Assembly (NCBI GenBank): GCA_010092695.1
Contig: JAADJJ010000001.1
Span: forward strand, 2,356,001-2,420,000
Length of the DNA stretch: 64,000 nucleotides
Source: Enterobacteriaceae bacterium 4M9
Lineage (GTDB): Bacteria > Pseudomonadota > Gammaproteobacteria > Enterobacterales > Enterobacteriaceae
Reading direction: 5' to 3'
This document shows, piece after piece, positions 28,737 to 38,444 of the stretch; position 1 is the stretch's first letter; every line of letters starts with the position of its first letter. The notes beneath the pieces are model-generated. The model saw nothing but the letters and a program-made list of their open reading frames with translations. It was not told the origin of the DNA and did no database searches. Made by a program: the position numbers and the translations under genes.

Positions 28737-30236
28737 TTACACCTTAAATGATGGATGGTAGCTCCCATCAATACGCTGATTGAAATCAAATTCGTATAAT
28801 ACGCAACGCCCCATACTTTCCAGCTGCTGGCCTGTGAAAAAGTTAACGGCGCCGGGGGCTGCACTAAATATATGGACTCTGGCACCAAACTTAACCCGGG
28901 CTTTGGCTACCCCATCGGCGATATTTTCTGCAAGCCTTGCCGCGTGAGCACCGCCAGTAATCGCATTTTGCCCCGGACCACCGTCTGGTGTTACATGTAA
29001 CATGCGTCCGACTTCAGGGTGACAGGAGGCCAGATACTCCCGTACATGGTCAGAAGCGTCCCGTGTAATGCTCATCACGACGGCTATATCTACCCCTTCA
29101 TTTATATGCTCGATACTTGTTACTGTTGGTCTGATTTCGCTCTGGTCATCTGACCGCCAGACTGAGGTTCCTGCCCGGCCTTTCTGAATAAGTTCAACAG
29201 CCATACCTGACTTCAGGCCAAGGCATTTACCTGCGAGGAATGCAACAGAGGAATGAGTATCAAGAAACAGGCGTATACGGCGTTCATGTTGTCTGATGCG
29301 TTGAAAAAAATCCTCAACCAGTGGACGAACATTAGTATCCCAGTCTTCATCAGGTGAAAGGTGACGCCCATGGAAGAAATGGAGAAGTGATAATGTATTT
29401 TCAGGCGTCGCGTCCATAAAATCAGCCGGGCCGTCACTGAACGAACGAAGAGCCACATTAATAAATTTTCCTGAAGGCTCTGATTTTACCCATCCTTCCT
29501 GAAGACAAAGTGCCTCAAATGCTTCACGGGTAAACTGATAAAGCCCCCTGCTTTTTAGCGCTTTGGCTGCGCCATCGTACCTGAACTCCGAACCGGAAGT
29601 GCAGGGGGTGAGGCCTATTATCTGAAATTTAATGTTGACATCATCGCGGAGTCTTTCCAGAGAGGGCTGGTTAGCATGAACATGGAAATTCTTTAGGATT
29701 TTGAACAATTCGTCATTATCTTTGAGCCCGAGGTGAGTACGCCATAGTTTACGTACACGCCCCATTTTACTGCTATCTGTCTTTCCTTCTGATAGCTTGT
29801 CAGTGCGGAGCCTTCCGTTTTCACTGGAGATCAGTTCACCGAGAAGGTCCCCATCTTTAATACTGTCAGTAGTGACCAGATGGAATGCAGCATCCCCGGA
29901 AGAAGATAACTTTGCCTCCTGAAGCCTTTCCAGCAATGATGTGGTCTGAGCGCCTATAAATTCGGGCAAAACTAAGTCTTCATATCCAAACCGGCCCGCT
30001 CTGACTACGTGAAATTTAATTTGAAAATAATCAGCAGATATGCGCTCTGGGCCGCAACTTGCTCGGGAAGGAGAATAGCGGATGATAACATCGTCAAAAG
30101 CCTTAGGCCCATCAGCTTCATATGATACTTCAATGACGTGGGGAGTGTCAGGATCCCGTAACGCAGCAGCCTTTATCCAGAAGAAACGCGACTGATAGTC
30201 ATCACCATGCCATCTTGCTGTTACCGCAGTTACCAT
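28737..30236 (-). CDS. cap4: CBASS effector Cap4 (nuclease + SAVED domain)
   Basis: 499 aa. The N-terminal part carries a PD-(D/E)xK-like endonuclease site: acidic D48/D49 (AFDDVIIRY) and Q72-x-K74 (ADYFQIKFH). The C-terminal half is a SAVED domain that binds cyclic oligonucleotides (about 290-495, with …HVTPDGGPGQNAITGG, AARLAENIADGVAKARVKFG, HIFSAAPGAVNFF). In characterised relatives ligand binding turns on non-specific cutting of DNA and the infected cell dies. It is first in the operon; 30237-30300 upstream is AT-rich and likely the promoter. Confidence 0.93.
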   Translation of the reverse strand: MVTAVTARWHGDDYQSRFFWIKAAALRDPDTPHVIEVSYEADGPKAFDDVIIRYSPSRASCGPERISADYFQIKFHVVRAGRFGYEDLVLPEFIGAQTTSLLERLQEAKLSSSGDAAFHLVTTDSIKDGDLLGELISSENGRLRTDKLSEGKTDSSKMGRVRKLWRTHLGLKDNDELFKILKNFHVHANQPSLERLRDDVNIKFQIIGLTPCTSGSEFRYDGAAKALKSRGLYQFTREAFEALCLQEGWVKSEPSGKFINVALRSFSDGPADFMDATPENTLSLLHFFHGRHLSPDEDWDTNVRPLVEDFFQRIRQHERRIRLFLDTHSSVAFLAGKCLGLKSGMAVELIQKGRAGTSVWRSDDQSEIRPTVTSIEHINEGVDIAVVMSITRDASDHVREYLASCHPEVGRMLHVTPDGGPGQNAITGGAHAARLAENIADGVAKARVKFGARVHIFSAAPGAVNFFTGQQLESMGRCVLYEFDFNQRIDGSYHPSFKV

Positions 30237-30416
30237 AGGATTTATTCTGAAGGGTGGATTGGGGAAACGTTAACAATAAAAATTTGTTAAATCAAGATAC
30301 TGAGAGAAGTGCTATCCCTTGGCTCATTTTTTTATGAAAACATTCAGTTGCTGTCGACTGTAGGCAGAATGCAGTTGCGCCAGCCTGCTTTGGGGCTTCA
30401 GTAAATTTTTTATTAT

Positions 30417-30790
30417 TTATTTATGTGAGAAGAGGGATTTGTCCGGGTATTTCGTGGATGAAAGGGGCCGCTTGGAAAACGGAAAATATCCTACGCTAAG
30501 CCTTTTATTGTACTGATTGGTATCTGCCGAGTGTAATGAACGGTATTTCCCCTGCCCTGGTTTGAGGTTTGTTCGCCAGACGTAATCTCCACTTAGGTTG
30601 ATGTGTTCCCATTCCAGCGGGGACAGATGAGAAATCAGCTGGCCATTGAATGGAATCCCTTTTCGCTTCACAGAATCTATGGCTCTTTCTATATATACCG
30701 TATTCCAGAGTGAGATCGCTGTAGTCAACAAAGTCAGCTCACTGGTCCGATAAAAGCAGGCCAGCAATAATTGCAAATGCAGATAAAGTT
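30417..30790 (-). pseudogene. tnpA: Tn3-family transposase C-terminal fragment
   Basis: The minus-strand frame reads …SELTLLTTAISLWNTVYIERAI, then LISHLSPLEWEHINLSGDYVWRTN and a short tail. These are the conserved last 70 residues of Tn3-type TnpA (NTVYLERA, HLSPLGWEHINLTGDY). The rest of the roughly 990-aa protein and its acidic catalytic triad are absent. It marks past transposition beside the CBASS operon. Confidence 0.9.
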
Positions 30791-30820
30791 TCAATGTATG
30801 TTGGTCGGGCAATCGGCGCT

Positions 30821-30888
30821 ATGTAACAGACTTGGCTGCAGCCACTCAAATGTGCCTTAGGCGGGGATTTGAGTGACCTATGTTACAT
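30821..30888. repeat. Nested inverted repeat beside the Tn3 relic
   Basis: CACTCAAAT (30843-30851) pairs with ATTTGAGTG (30867-30875), enclosed by ATGTAACA (30821-30828) and TGTTACAT (30881-30888). It looks like a recombinase or resolvase target, or a transposon end. I cannot assign it. Confidence 0.55.
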
Positions 30889-30939
30889 GTGGTCCTGAGC
30901 CGCCTTAATTTCTATTTCGAGCACTTAGTAGTCGTTCAA

Positions 30940-32050
30940 TCTGAGGGAGGGAGGGGGGGTAAGGGGGTGAAGGTGGTGGGGGTAATTCGCGAGCAGGGGG
31001 GAGGGGGGGTGGGGGGTGGGCATTATGTCTCCCGAGGCTGGCGCGCAATATGGTTGTGAGGAATGAACGGGAATTTGAGAAAAGTGGGGGGGGGGGGGGG
31101 GGGGGGGGTGGGGGGTGTTGGGAGGGGGGAGTGGGATGGTACGGGTTGTTGTGGTAGTGGTGATATAAGTATATTCATGTGGGGGTTGAAGGTGGGGAGG
31201 CGAGGGGGTGAGGGTGGACGGTGCGGGGATTGTATGGGGGAATTTAAGGTTATAGTGAGGAAGTGGAGGAGTAGTTAGGGGTCTAGTTATATTGTTGGGA
31301 TAGTTAGCAGGGCCACAAGTCTAGTCTATTGGTGGGTACGGAATGGATGATGATTGTCATGTATGGACATGGCGGTAGAAGGTGAGGGGGGGGTGGGGGG
31401 TTGTATGTGGTTGAATTGTGGTGGAGAACGTTGAGTAATAGATGATAGGGGATGTTGGGTATGATATTTTTTGGGTAGAGAAGGGAATTAGTTCACTAAT
31501 GTTGTGATGAAGGTAAGGGTGAAAGAGGGAAGTGTGTTTTGGATTTGGGGGATGGATATTCGGAGTGAGAGAGGGGGGGTGGAAGTTAGTTGTGTTGTGA
31601 AGATCTTGAACGATTTGTGGATTAAAGAGTTCTAAGTGGTTTAGGGAGCGGGATGGGGTTGGATTTAGGTATGATAACGGAAGGGGGTTGAACAAAGAGG
31701 TGGAGGTATTTGGTGTTGGGTGAGATTGGTGAATTTTGATGATTATTTGATTAGGTTCTCTCTATATATATGAAATGGAGGTTTAATTAGGAAGAGGTTG
31801 GATATAGGGAATGTTTAAGCGGTTTAAGGTTAGAGTTTTTGAATCGGTGTAGGGTGATTGTATGGGTGTGGTGGAGAGTGTGGTGGTTGAGGTGGGTGAA
31901 ATGTGTGTGGGAAAAAGAGGAAAGAGAGAGGGGGTAGGGTGAGTGTAAGGGGGGGAAGTGAAAGATATTGTAGTAGCGTTGTGTGGGGTTTGATATTGTA
32001 GAGGGGGTGTGAAATAAAGTTAGAATATTGGTGAGGATTAGTCAGGGGAG
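30940..32050. other. Cytosine-starved, G-run-rich tract, probably corrupted sequence
   Basis: Almost no C over 1.1 kb (60-base line 31501-31560 has none) and many runs of 5-23 G (23 at 31086-31108). All ORFs here are composition artefacts (His/Pro/Ser/Thr-rich on the minus strand, Gly/Trp/Val on the plus). No enterobacterial DNA looks like this. Treat as unreadable. Confidence 0.7.
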
Positions 32051-32280
32051 TGGAAAGGTCGACGCGGATTTGGTATGTGACTTCGGTGGTTGATCTGCGC
32101 GTTCGGCAAGTCATGCTGATCGATAGTGATTGCGGCCGTCCGGAGAATGTACCGTCTAGGAGTGCGCACTGCTATCCCGGCCGGCAACGGGGACTTCGTG
32201 ATTATGGCTATGTTCGTATAGGTAGAAGATATCGGGTGCTTCTGAACTTTTTGCGGTACATATACATGTGCGGTGGGGAA
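32051..32280 (+). pseudogene. Garbled umuD-like remnant
   Basis: Between the G-rich tract and the second umuC, fragments such as GGATTTGGT…GTGGTTGA and GATTGCGGCCGT…GAATGTACCGTC line up loosely with the UmuD 'GDLVVVDRS … VIAA…GEFTVK' region. Insertions and deletions occur every few bases. Interpretation is tentative. Confidence 0.4.
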
Positions 32281-32307
32281 ATGGTCATGATGTCAAAGAC
32301 AATGTCG

Positions 32308-33097
32308 ATGTTTGCTCTGGCTGACATCAACAACTTTTATACGTCCTGTGAAACGGTGTTCCGCCCGGATTTAAAGGGAAAACCCGTGGTGGTGGTCTCT
32401 AACAACGACGGTTGCGTAATTTCGCGTTCAGCAGAGGCAAAAGCGCTCGGCATTACGATGGGAGAACCTTTTTTTAAATTGAAAAATAAAATATTTCCCT
32501 CCGCAGTGCACGTATTCAGCTCAAACTATGCCCTTTATGCCGACCTCAGCGCGCGAGTTATGCAGACGCTGACGGAGATGTCGCCATCCATCGAGATCTA
32601 TTCAATCGATGAAGCCTTTATCGACTTATCTGGTGTAGCTAGCTGCATGTCGCTGACAGATTTTGGCAAAACCGTGAGAAACCAAGTGTTTAAAAGTACC
32701 GGGCTCACGATCGGGATCGGCGCTTCGCAAACCAAAACGTTAGCGAAATTAGCAAATTACGCAGCAAAGAGATGGCCTGGTACGGGAGGCGTGGTTGATT
32801 TATCTGACATATCACGTCAGCGAAAGCTGTTAGAGCGTGTGCCTGTAGAGGAGGTGTGGGGGGTAGGAAGGCGCATCAGCAAAAAACTGAACGTTATGGG
32901 GATCAGTACAGCGCTGGACTTAGCCAATAGCTCACCGTGGGTAATCAAAAAGCATTTCAACGTTGTTCTGGAAAGAACGTTGCGTGAGCTGCGTGGTGAA
33001 CCGTGTCTGGCGCTTGAGGAGTTCGCGCCAGATAAGCAATAGATTATGTGCAGCCGATCTTTTGGGTATCGTATTACCGAGTATGCAGATATGCGTC
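32308..33097 (+). pseudogene. umuC: Second umuC copy, truncated and stop-containing
   Basis: From the ATG at 32308 a Y-family polymerase reads cleanly for about 244 codons (MFALADINNFYTSCE, SNNDGCVISRS, SIDEAFIDLSG, TKTLAKLANYAAKRW, VWGVGRRISKKL, RELRGEPCLALEEFAP). A TAG at 33040-33042 falls where relatives have Glu. The frame goes on (CSRSFGYRITEYADMRR) to about 33097 and dissolves into G-rich noise that still faintly tracks umuC. It is clearly diverged from the chromosomal umuC and resembles E. coli or plasmid UmuC. It is not the missing middle of the split gene. Confidence 0.8.
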
Positions 33098-34110
33098 GGG
33101 GGGGCAGTGGGGGGGGGGTGCTGGCACGGGCTGGGGGTGGCGGCAGGTGGGGTGGTGAGCGTAATGGCAGAATAAGTTGGGGGGGAGGGGTTTGGGCGAT
33201 GAAGGGGGGTGGGGAAGTTTGGGGGGGGGGGTAGGTGGGGTTGGGGATGGGGAATTTAAATAAGTATAAATATGGTTGTTGGGTGGTGTTTAATTTGATG
33301 AGGTTTGGTATTATCAGTGAGGTGGAAGAGGTTTGATTGAGGGAGGATAATGATATGATGGTGGAGTGGGTGTAAATATGTTTTAGGGATGGTGAGAGGT
33401 AGGGGGTGAGCGATATGAAATAGTTGGGGGGGTGTCAATTGGATAGAGAGAAGTTTAGTTGTGATAAATAGATGGTAGGTAGAGTAGGATGGGTTCGAGG
33501 ACTGATTTGTAAGTATGGGGGGAGGGAAGGAGGATTTGACAGGGGCTTGGATAAGGGTGATGTGGGACATACAAGGATGTCTACTTAGCGAGTGGATTGG
33601 AGAAGGGAGAATTTGATATGGTTGGAGGGGGAGGTATGGGGAGGTGGGCAGGATGAGTATGGTTGGGAGGAGCAGCGATGGGGGACGTGAGTTGGGACAT
33701 CATGGGTCTAGAGCTAGGAATTGATTATGTTAAGGAGATTGATGGGGGGGGGGTAGAGTATCACTAGTTTGTTGCGCATACGGTTGGATGACTAGAGGGG
33801 GGATTGAAGGAGAGCTGTGAAATTTTGGGGACGTGTTGGGAGGCTTAGGAGGCGACATGCGGGCATGGGTGGTGTGTCAGAGAATGGATGGGAAGGGGAC
33901 AGAATTGTGGGGGTAGATGAGAACAGGGGAGAAAGATGGTGAGTATCAGGGGGGGGTTGAATGTTATTGAGAGCTAGGTGTACGTGAATACAGTGTGTGA
34001 TGTGATTGAGATAGGGGTATAATTGGTAGAAAGGGTGACTATCGAGGTGGAAGGGAATGGATGGTTGTAAGAGAATGTGGGTATTGGTAAGTATATATCA
34101 GAATTACAGG
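33098..34110. other. Second C-poor, G-rich tract, probably corrupted sequence
   Basis: Same character as 30940-32050; line 33241-33300 holds no C. The first 80 bases keep islands matching umuC (GCGGCAG…GGTGAGCGT, where umuC has Ala-Ala-Glu…Gly-Glu-Arg) with bases dropped or turned to G. This argues for damaged reads rather than real DNA. Confidence 0.65.
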
Positions 34111-34144
34111 GGCGGCAGGTGGAGGACGGCTGTGGACGAAGTTG

Positions 34145-34191
34145 GGACGACCTGCTCTAGAGCAGAATTCTGTTCTTCCTGCAGGTCGTCC
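34145..34191. repeat. Inverted repeat downstream of the recombinases
   Basis: GGACGACCTGC (34145-34155) and GCAGGTCGTCC (34181-34191), perfect 11-bp arms around a 25-base loop. The surrounding 34111-34350 looks like normal DNA again, but no gene is recognisable in it. Confidence 0.6.
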
Positions 34192-34352
34192 ATCATTAAG
34201 GCCAATTATTGCGGGTGCGTTGGCCCGTGTCCGCAGGCAATTATTCCGGCTGCCTCGGCCAGCTCAGCCATCTGTTCCACTGGGATTATATTAATCACAT
34301 AAAAAATTATAATCTGCGCTGGAGACTAGGTCGGCACACGCGGGGTGGGGCG

Positions 34353-34375
34353 GGTGCGGGGGCATGCCCCGCACA
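34353..34375 (-). terminator. GC hairpin after the large recombinase gene
   Basis: TGCGGGG and CCCCGCA around GCAT form a strong stem directly downstream of the 905-aa recombinase gene. There is no T run, so the function is uncertain. Confidence 0.45.
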
Positions 34376-34377
34376 GC

Positions 34378-37092
34378 CTAAAACTGGCAACGGTTCCGGG
34401 CATCTTTCGCAATAGTGCAACATCCGCCCGTAACAGGGATCAGCGCTCCAACCTTACCTACAGCTTCTGTCAGTTGCTGATCAATATCGCCTTTTGTGCG
34501 GATATGTTGCCTGGAAAAGTCATGTCGCTGAGTAAAGATTTTCTGTTGCAGTTCGACCAACTGAGAGGGGGTATGCCTGGCATAATATTCCGTAACGTTG
34601 ACATCTTTTTGCTTCATCAACAAAGCTAGTACGTCCAGTGGCGTATTCAGTGTACGCATCTCTGTTGCAAAGCTATGTCTGAGCAGATGGCTAGTGACTT
34701 TTATAGGTTGCCCGGTGGGCGTTTTCAAGGAAAGCCCATGGAGCATAACGGAAAGTGCGCCGTTAATGTCTTTCTGTGTAAAATGTCTTTCATCATTTTG
34801 CCAGAGGTAACTCGCAGGTTTTAATTTTGGTCCCAGGCATGCTGCTGCTTTAATCACGGGAAAAGTCTGCGATCTGCTTCTTTGGTAACCCCACCATTCA
34901 TAAAGACTTTCCATGCACTTATTATCAATATAAAAAGGCTCCTCTTTTAATCTCCCTTTGGGAACCGCGTTAAATAAAATGCACTCTTTATTTTCTGCCA
35001 GATTGATCCGATAAAGATGCTCTGGGACTAACCTTATCTGCAAGAACTCATGTGCCCTGGCCCCTGTCTTTGACATGATTTGTACAACAGAATGCGCCAA
35101 CAGAGCATCGACCATCAAAATTTCAACAGGAATAAATATCAGCCCCAAATCTTTACTCAACAGGTATTGCCACCGACTGGCTGTATATCCGTAGGGAGTG
35201 GTGATGGGACCTTGAAAAGACGTCTTAGAGACCCCGTATCGGTCAGTGATTTCAGCCGAAGGAGTGCCCGTGAAAGCGGCAAGCGTGATCAGTTCAGTGA
35301 ACCACAACCCTTCAACGGGCTGGTGATGTTTGTCGTAGCTTCCCTCATAAGTAGTGAATTTTATATCCGAGTTGTGAATAGTATGATGCGGATTAGCATC
35401 ATGAAATCGATAGATTCCGGTTTCAGCGACATGCTCATGTGCCTGCCTCAATAGTTTTGCGTCCCAGACTTTAAACCTGTGCGTATATGCCTGTTCGCCT
35501 CTGTTTTCCATGACAACAGATTCTGTATACTCAAAAACCAGCGGAGTCTTTTTCCCTGACTTTTCAAATCGCTCAAACGCCTTTTGTATCTCCTGATGTA
35601 GCCTGTTAATCTGCAGTTTTCTTCTTTCCACAAAATCGCGAAGAAAATAAAATTTCTGATGAAGGACGGCTGTTTTAGATTTTCTTTTATTTTTTTGATC
35701 CTGTGAGACTTCTCTATGCAGGGTGGATTTTTTCCAGAATAAATCGTCGGACACACGCGGCAGGGCAAAGGGAGAAAACTTTTCTCGCTGCTCTGTGTTT
35801 AGTTTGCTAAAGTAATCCGCTTGTTTAACGAGTAACCGAAAATACGTCTGAATTATTCTGGCCCGCTGCCCCATGTTGTCTTCCGGGATAAGATCACCTT
35901 GATGATACGCTTTGAAAAAGGTATCACAGTCAAACTGGTCTATGTCATCCAAGCCAGTTGCGTTAAGAAACCGGGGCATGTAATAAAAAAAAGTAATGTC
36001 ATTTCTTCTGTTGCTGTAACAGGTCGCCATGATAAAAAATGCCGTGTTTCTCAGACCCGGTTGCTTAATCTCATAAATCATACGTATCTGTGCATTGGTC
36101 ATTGGTTTACCTGTTGCAGGCGAATCCAGAAATGTCAGCGGTATTGTATGAAGAACCGGGTCGAGTGTGGCGATCAGCTCATCCAAAGAGATTGTCTTCC
36201 AGGCATCTTTTTTCACCAATTTTTTATCAGTGCGCTTTTCCCATTGATCCACCGCTCTTTTAACTAGCCGATGGTCAAGGCAGACTATGGTGGTTATTTC
36301 TGAATATGTCACTTCACGTTGATTTCGACTTAAATAATCAATGGCAAGAGCCACTTTTTTCTCGCCAATCTCTTTTGCTCTTGCTGTATTTTGCAGTGAG
36401 TACTTGAAGGTCGTTACCGTTCTGTTCCATTCAAAGTAGGCCAAATCATCAGAAACATCTTCGTCAAGAAGCAGATCAGCCAGTTCGCTAATGTAACAAC
36501 GTCCATACCTAGATATGATATGTAAATCTATGCCGAATTGATCTGATATTTCTGAAGTTTTAAAGGGTTCAGCCTGCGCTTTATAAAAGTCGTATAATTT
36601 ATAAATAACCTTTTCACGCTCATCCAGAGGCAGGCGTAAAATAGAGCCAGAGAGTGCAACAGGTTTGGCTATAGGCTCCTTGAACTTAATTTTCTCAACA
36701 ATGCTGAAAATATCTTTATCTGCAGCACAACACTGCTGTCTTATTTTTAATATATACTCTTCATTGTTGTTTCTGAGCCCATCCTCAATGCAATAAATAA
36801 TGTATCGGTATTTAATCTCCAGTGCATATCTGCTGCATCGGATGAAAAAATCAAATGTCAGATATTGCCGCTCCCATCTTAGAAACGTCTTATCGCACAT
36901 GGGCGTAGTACCAAGCAGCTGAGCCATAACATTCTCAATGTAAGGCATCAACGCTCTTTTCAGTGCAGGCCGTCCGGTACGAGTGCCCGGTAAATCTTCA
37001 ATCCTGAACCAGTTTCCCCGTTCTTCACGCTGAGTAAGTTCAAAAAATAATGTATGACGGCGCCGTGCAGCAGGTTGAGTATCAACGCTCAT
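34378..37092 (-). CDS. Large tyrosine recombinase/integrase of the island
   Basis: About 904 aa from the ATG at 37092 (MSVDTQPAARRR; a further in-frame ATG is at 37107). The catalytic domain is C-terminal: Arg in KTGARAHEFLQIRL, H-x-x-R in SHLLRHSFATEM and Tyr in VNVTEYYARHTP. A short Cys-containing tail (GGCCTIAKDARNRC) resembles that of large integrases of paired or trio systems. The 600 residues before are helical and unrecognised. The gene overlaps its partner by 11 nt, so the two are co-translated and likely act together in integration and excision. Confidence 0.88.
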   Translation of the reverse strand: MSVDTQPAARRRHTLFFELTQREERGNWFRIEDLPGTRTGRPALKRALMPYIENVMAQLLGTTPMCDKTFLRWERQYLTFDFFIRCSRYALEIKYRYIIYCIEDGLRNNNEEYILKIRQQCCAADKDIFSIVEKIKFKEPIAKPVALSGSILRLPLDEREKVIYKLYDFYKAQAEPFKTSEISDQFGIDLHIISRYGRCYISELADLLLDEDVSDDLAYFEWNRTVTTFKYSLQNTARAKEIGEKKVALAIDYLSRNQREVTYSEITTIVCLDHRLVKRAVDQWEKRTDKKLVKKDAWKTISLDELIATLDPVLHTIPLTFLDSPATGKPMTNAQIRMIYEIKQPGLRNTAFFIMATCYSNRRNDITFFYYMPRFLNATGLDDIDQFDCDTFFKAYHQGDLIPEDNMGQRARIIQTYFRLLVKQADYFSKLNTEQREKFSPFALPRVSDDLFWKKSTLHREVSQDQKNKRKSKTAVLHQKFYFLRDFVERRKLQINRLHQEIQKAFERFEKSGKKTPLVFEYTESVVMENRGEQAYTHRFKVWDAKLLRQAHEHVAETGIYRFHDANPHHTIHNSDIKFTTYEGSYDKHHQPVEGLWFTELITLAAFTGTPSAEITDRYGVSKTSFQGPITTPYGYTASRWQYLLSKDLGLIFIPVEILMVDALLAHSVVQIMSKTGARAHEFLQIRLVPEHLYRINLAENKECILFNAVPKGRLKEEPFYIDNKCMESLYEWWGYQRSRSQTFPVIKAAACLGPKLKPASYLWQNDERHFTQKDINGALSVMLHGLSLKTPTGQPIKVTSHLLRHSFATEMRTLNTPLDVLALLMKQKDVNVTEYYARHTPSQLVELQQKIFTQRHDFSRQHIRTKGDIDQQLTEAVGKVGALIPVTGGCCTIAKDARNRCQF

Positions 37093-38428
37093 AGTTTCTC
37101 CCCTCAAACATTTCTTTCAGCATCAGCGAGCCCTGACTTTCCTTGTCATCGGGCACACCACAAGCAGCTTGAGCCTCCAACTGCTTGTCTTCGATGTAGG
37201 TGTGTATTGCACTTGCCAGCAAAGGCAAATCATTACGCTGTCGGGCTTGATCATAAGCTGGCAACATATCGGATCTCCATCCCATTAATACCTGTAGGGC
37301 GCTGCGTTTCTGCAGAAGATCAGCCTCTGAAACGGCGCTACGGTGGATCTCGTTCAGTGCCATCGTGACAAACCAGTGTCGAACTTGGTGCATACGTATC
37401 TTAAGCCCGGCAACGGCCAGCACAGGCGTCCACCGGTAACGCCTAAAGTTGTCCGGTGTCAGTGGATGACCTCTTTTTGTACAGAAGAGAGGAAGCCGGT
37501 GAACATTTTCGGGAGGCAAAGCGGAGCGCCCGTTGATATATGGCAGCAGCTCAGGCCTGTCATTTCTGATATAGCGCAGCAGCACCTTCAGCGTTTTATC
37601 CGTGATGATAATATTCTTGACCCGCTTCCCACGACTGCCTTTACTTAGCGACATGAACATGTTGCGAAAACCGCTGACCTTCCAGTCATGCATGGTCAGC
37701 GCGCAGGCCTCGTGTATTCTGCAGCCCGTATCGAAAAGTATTCTCACGAGCGCTATATCCTGTAGGTTCCAGCCGCCCTGTTCGCCTGAGGCCAGCACAT
37801 GCCCCATGAGTTCCGGATCGTCCAAATACTCAGGAATCCATTGATTATCTTTAATTCTGTAATACGAAGAAGTCAGTCTGAGAGGACGCCAATGGTCGAT
37901 GCCACTGTCTGATGGCATCGGCGGTCGCTGATTTATTCTCACAAAGTCATCAAGATGCTGCTGCCGGATTTCGGCAATCATATTTTGGGCATGGGGTGAA
38001 TCAAGAGGGTGAAGATGAGGATACAGCTGCATCGAGATGAGTAACTGATAAAAAGATCGCAGCGCAGCTAACAGATGATTTATCCGGTGGGCTTTTCCCC
38101 AAGTAACCTGCACCTTGCGAATATCTCCTCCTGACAGATCGCGTCCGAAAAATAAGGTGCAGTGCAGCTGGGTTGTCAGGAAATGTTCGAGTACAGCACG
38201 GACCTGACTGCTGTTGCCCAGCAAATCCCAATGCTGGCGTTTAACTGTTTCATCCTGCCCAGCCCACGAAAAAAATGCCAGAAGATGCCTGAGATAAGCC
38301 TTAACTGTAGCTGGTGAATGGAACCTGTCGGCTCGGCACGCATAAACCGTCAACAGTAAATGTGGCAGCCCCTGAGAATCTGTTACATGAAATAGAAAAT
38401 CACCACTACCGCGATGTAACCGAAACAT
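37082..38428 (-). CDS. Tyrosine recombinase/integrase, partner of the large one
   Basis: 448 aa. A SAM-like core-binding region (about 35-130: ATVKAYLRHLLAFFSWAG) precedes the catalytic domain, which shows Arg in DTGCRIHEACALT, H-x-x-R in MHQVRHWFVTMAL and Tyr in MLPAYDQARQ after the LMGW helix. It is promoter-proximal, reading away from the right umuC junction; only 92 bases separate its start from umuC, and they contain the palindromic motif. Most likely it recognises the element ends. Confidence 0.9.
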   Translation of the reverse strand: MFRLHRGSGDFLFHVTDSQGLPHLLLTVYACRADRFHSPATVKAYLRHLLAFFSWAGQDETVKRQHWDLLGNSSQVRAVLEHFLTTQLHCTLFFGRDLSGGDIRKVQVTWGKAHRINHLLAALRSFYQLLISMQLYPHLHPLDSPHAQNMIAEIRQQHLDDFVRINQRPPMPSDSGIDHWRPLRLTSSYYRIKDNQWIPEYLDDPELMGHVLASGEQGGWNLQDIALVRILFDTGCRIHEACALTMHDWKVSGFRNMFMSLSKGSRGKRVKNIIITDKTLKVLLRYIRNDRPELLPYINGRSALPPENVHRLPLFCTKRGHPLTPDNFRRYRWTPVLAVAGLKIRMHQVRHWFVTMALNEIHRSAVSEADLLQKRSALQVLMGWRSDMLPAYDQARQRNDLPLLASAIHTYIEDKQLEAQAACGVPDDKESQGSLMLKEMFEGRNYER

Positions 38429-38444
38429 ATATACCTCTCCTCTA

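Noticed and set aside
27584..28888. Longer CdnD starting at 28888
   Set aside because: Would overlap cap4 by 150 bases and add 52 residues unlike any CD-NTase; the ATG at 28732 gives the standard start and has a ribosome site.
31063..33570. Several open frames of 60-112 codons in the G-rich tracts
   Set aside because: They arise because the minus strand lacks G (few stops) and the plus strand is G-rich. Their peptides are pure composition bias, with no domain and no ribosome site.
30940..34110. Diversity-generating retroelement, cytosine deaminase damage or G-quadruplex regulator
   Set aside because: No reverse transcriptase or template repeat is seen; deamination would not make G runs; and the tract carries indel noise inside a recognisable gene, which fits bad base calls.
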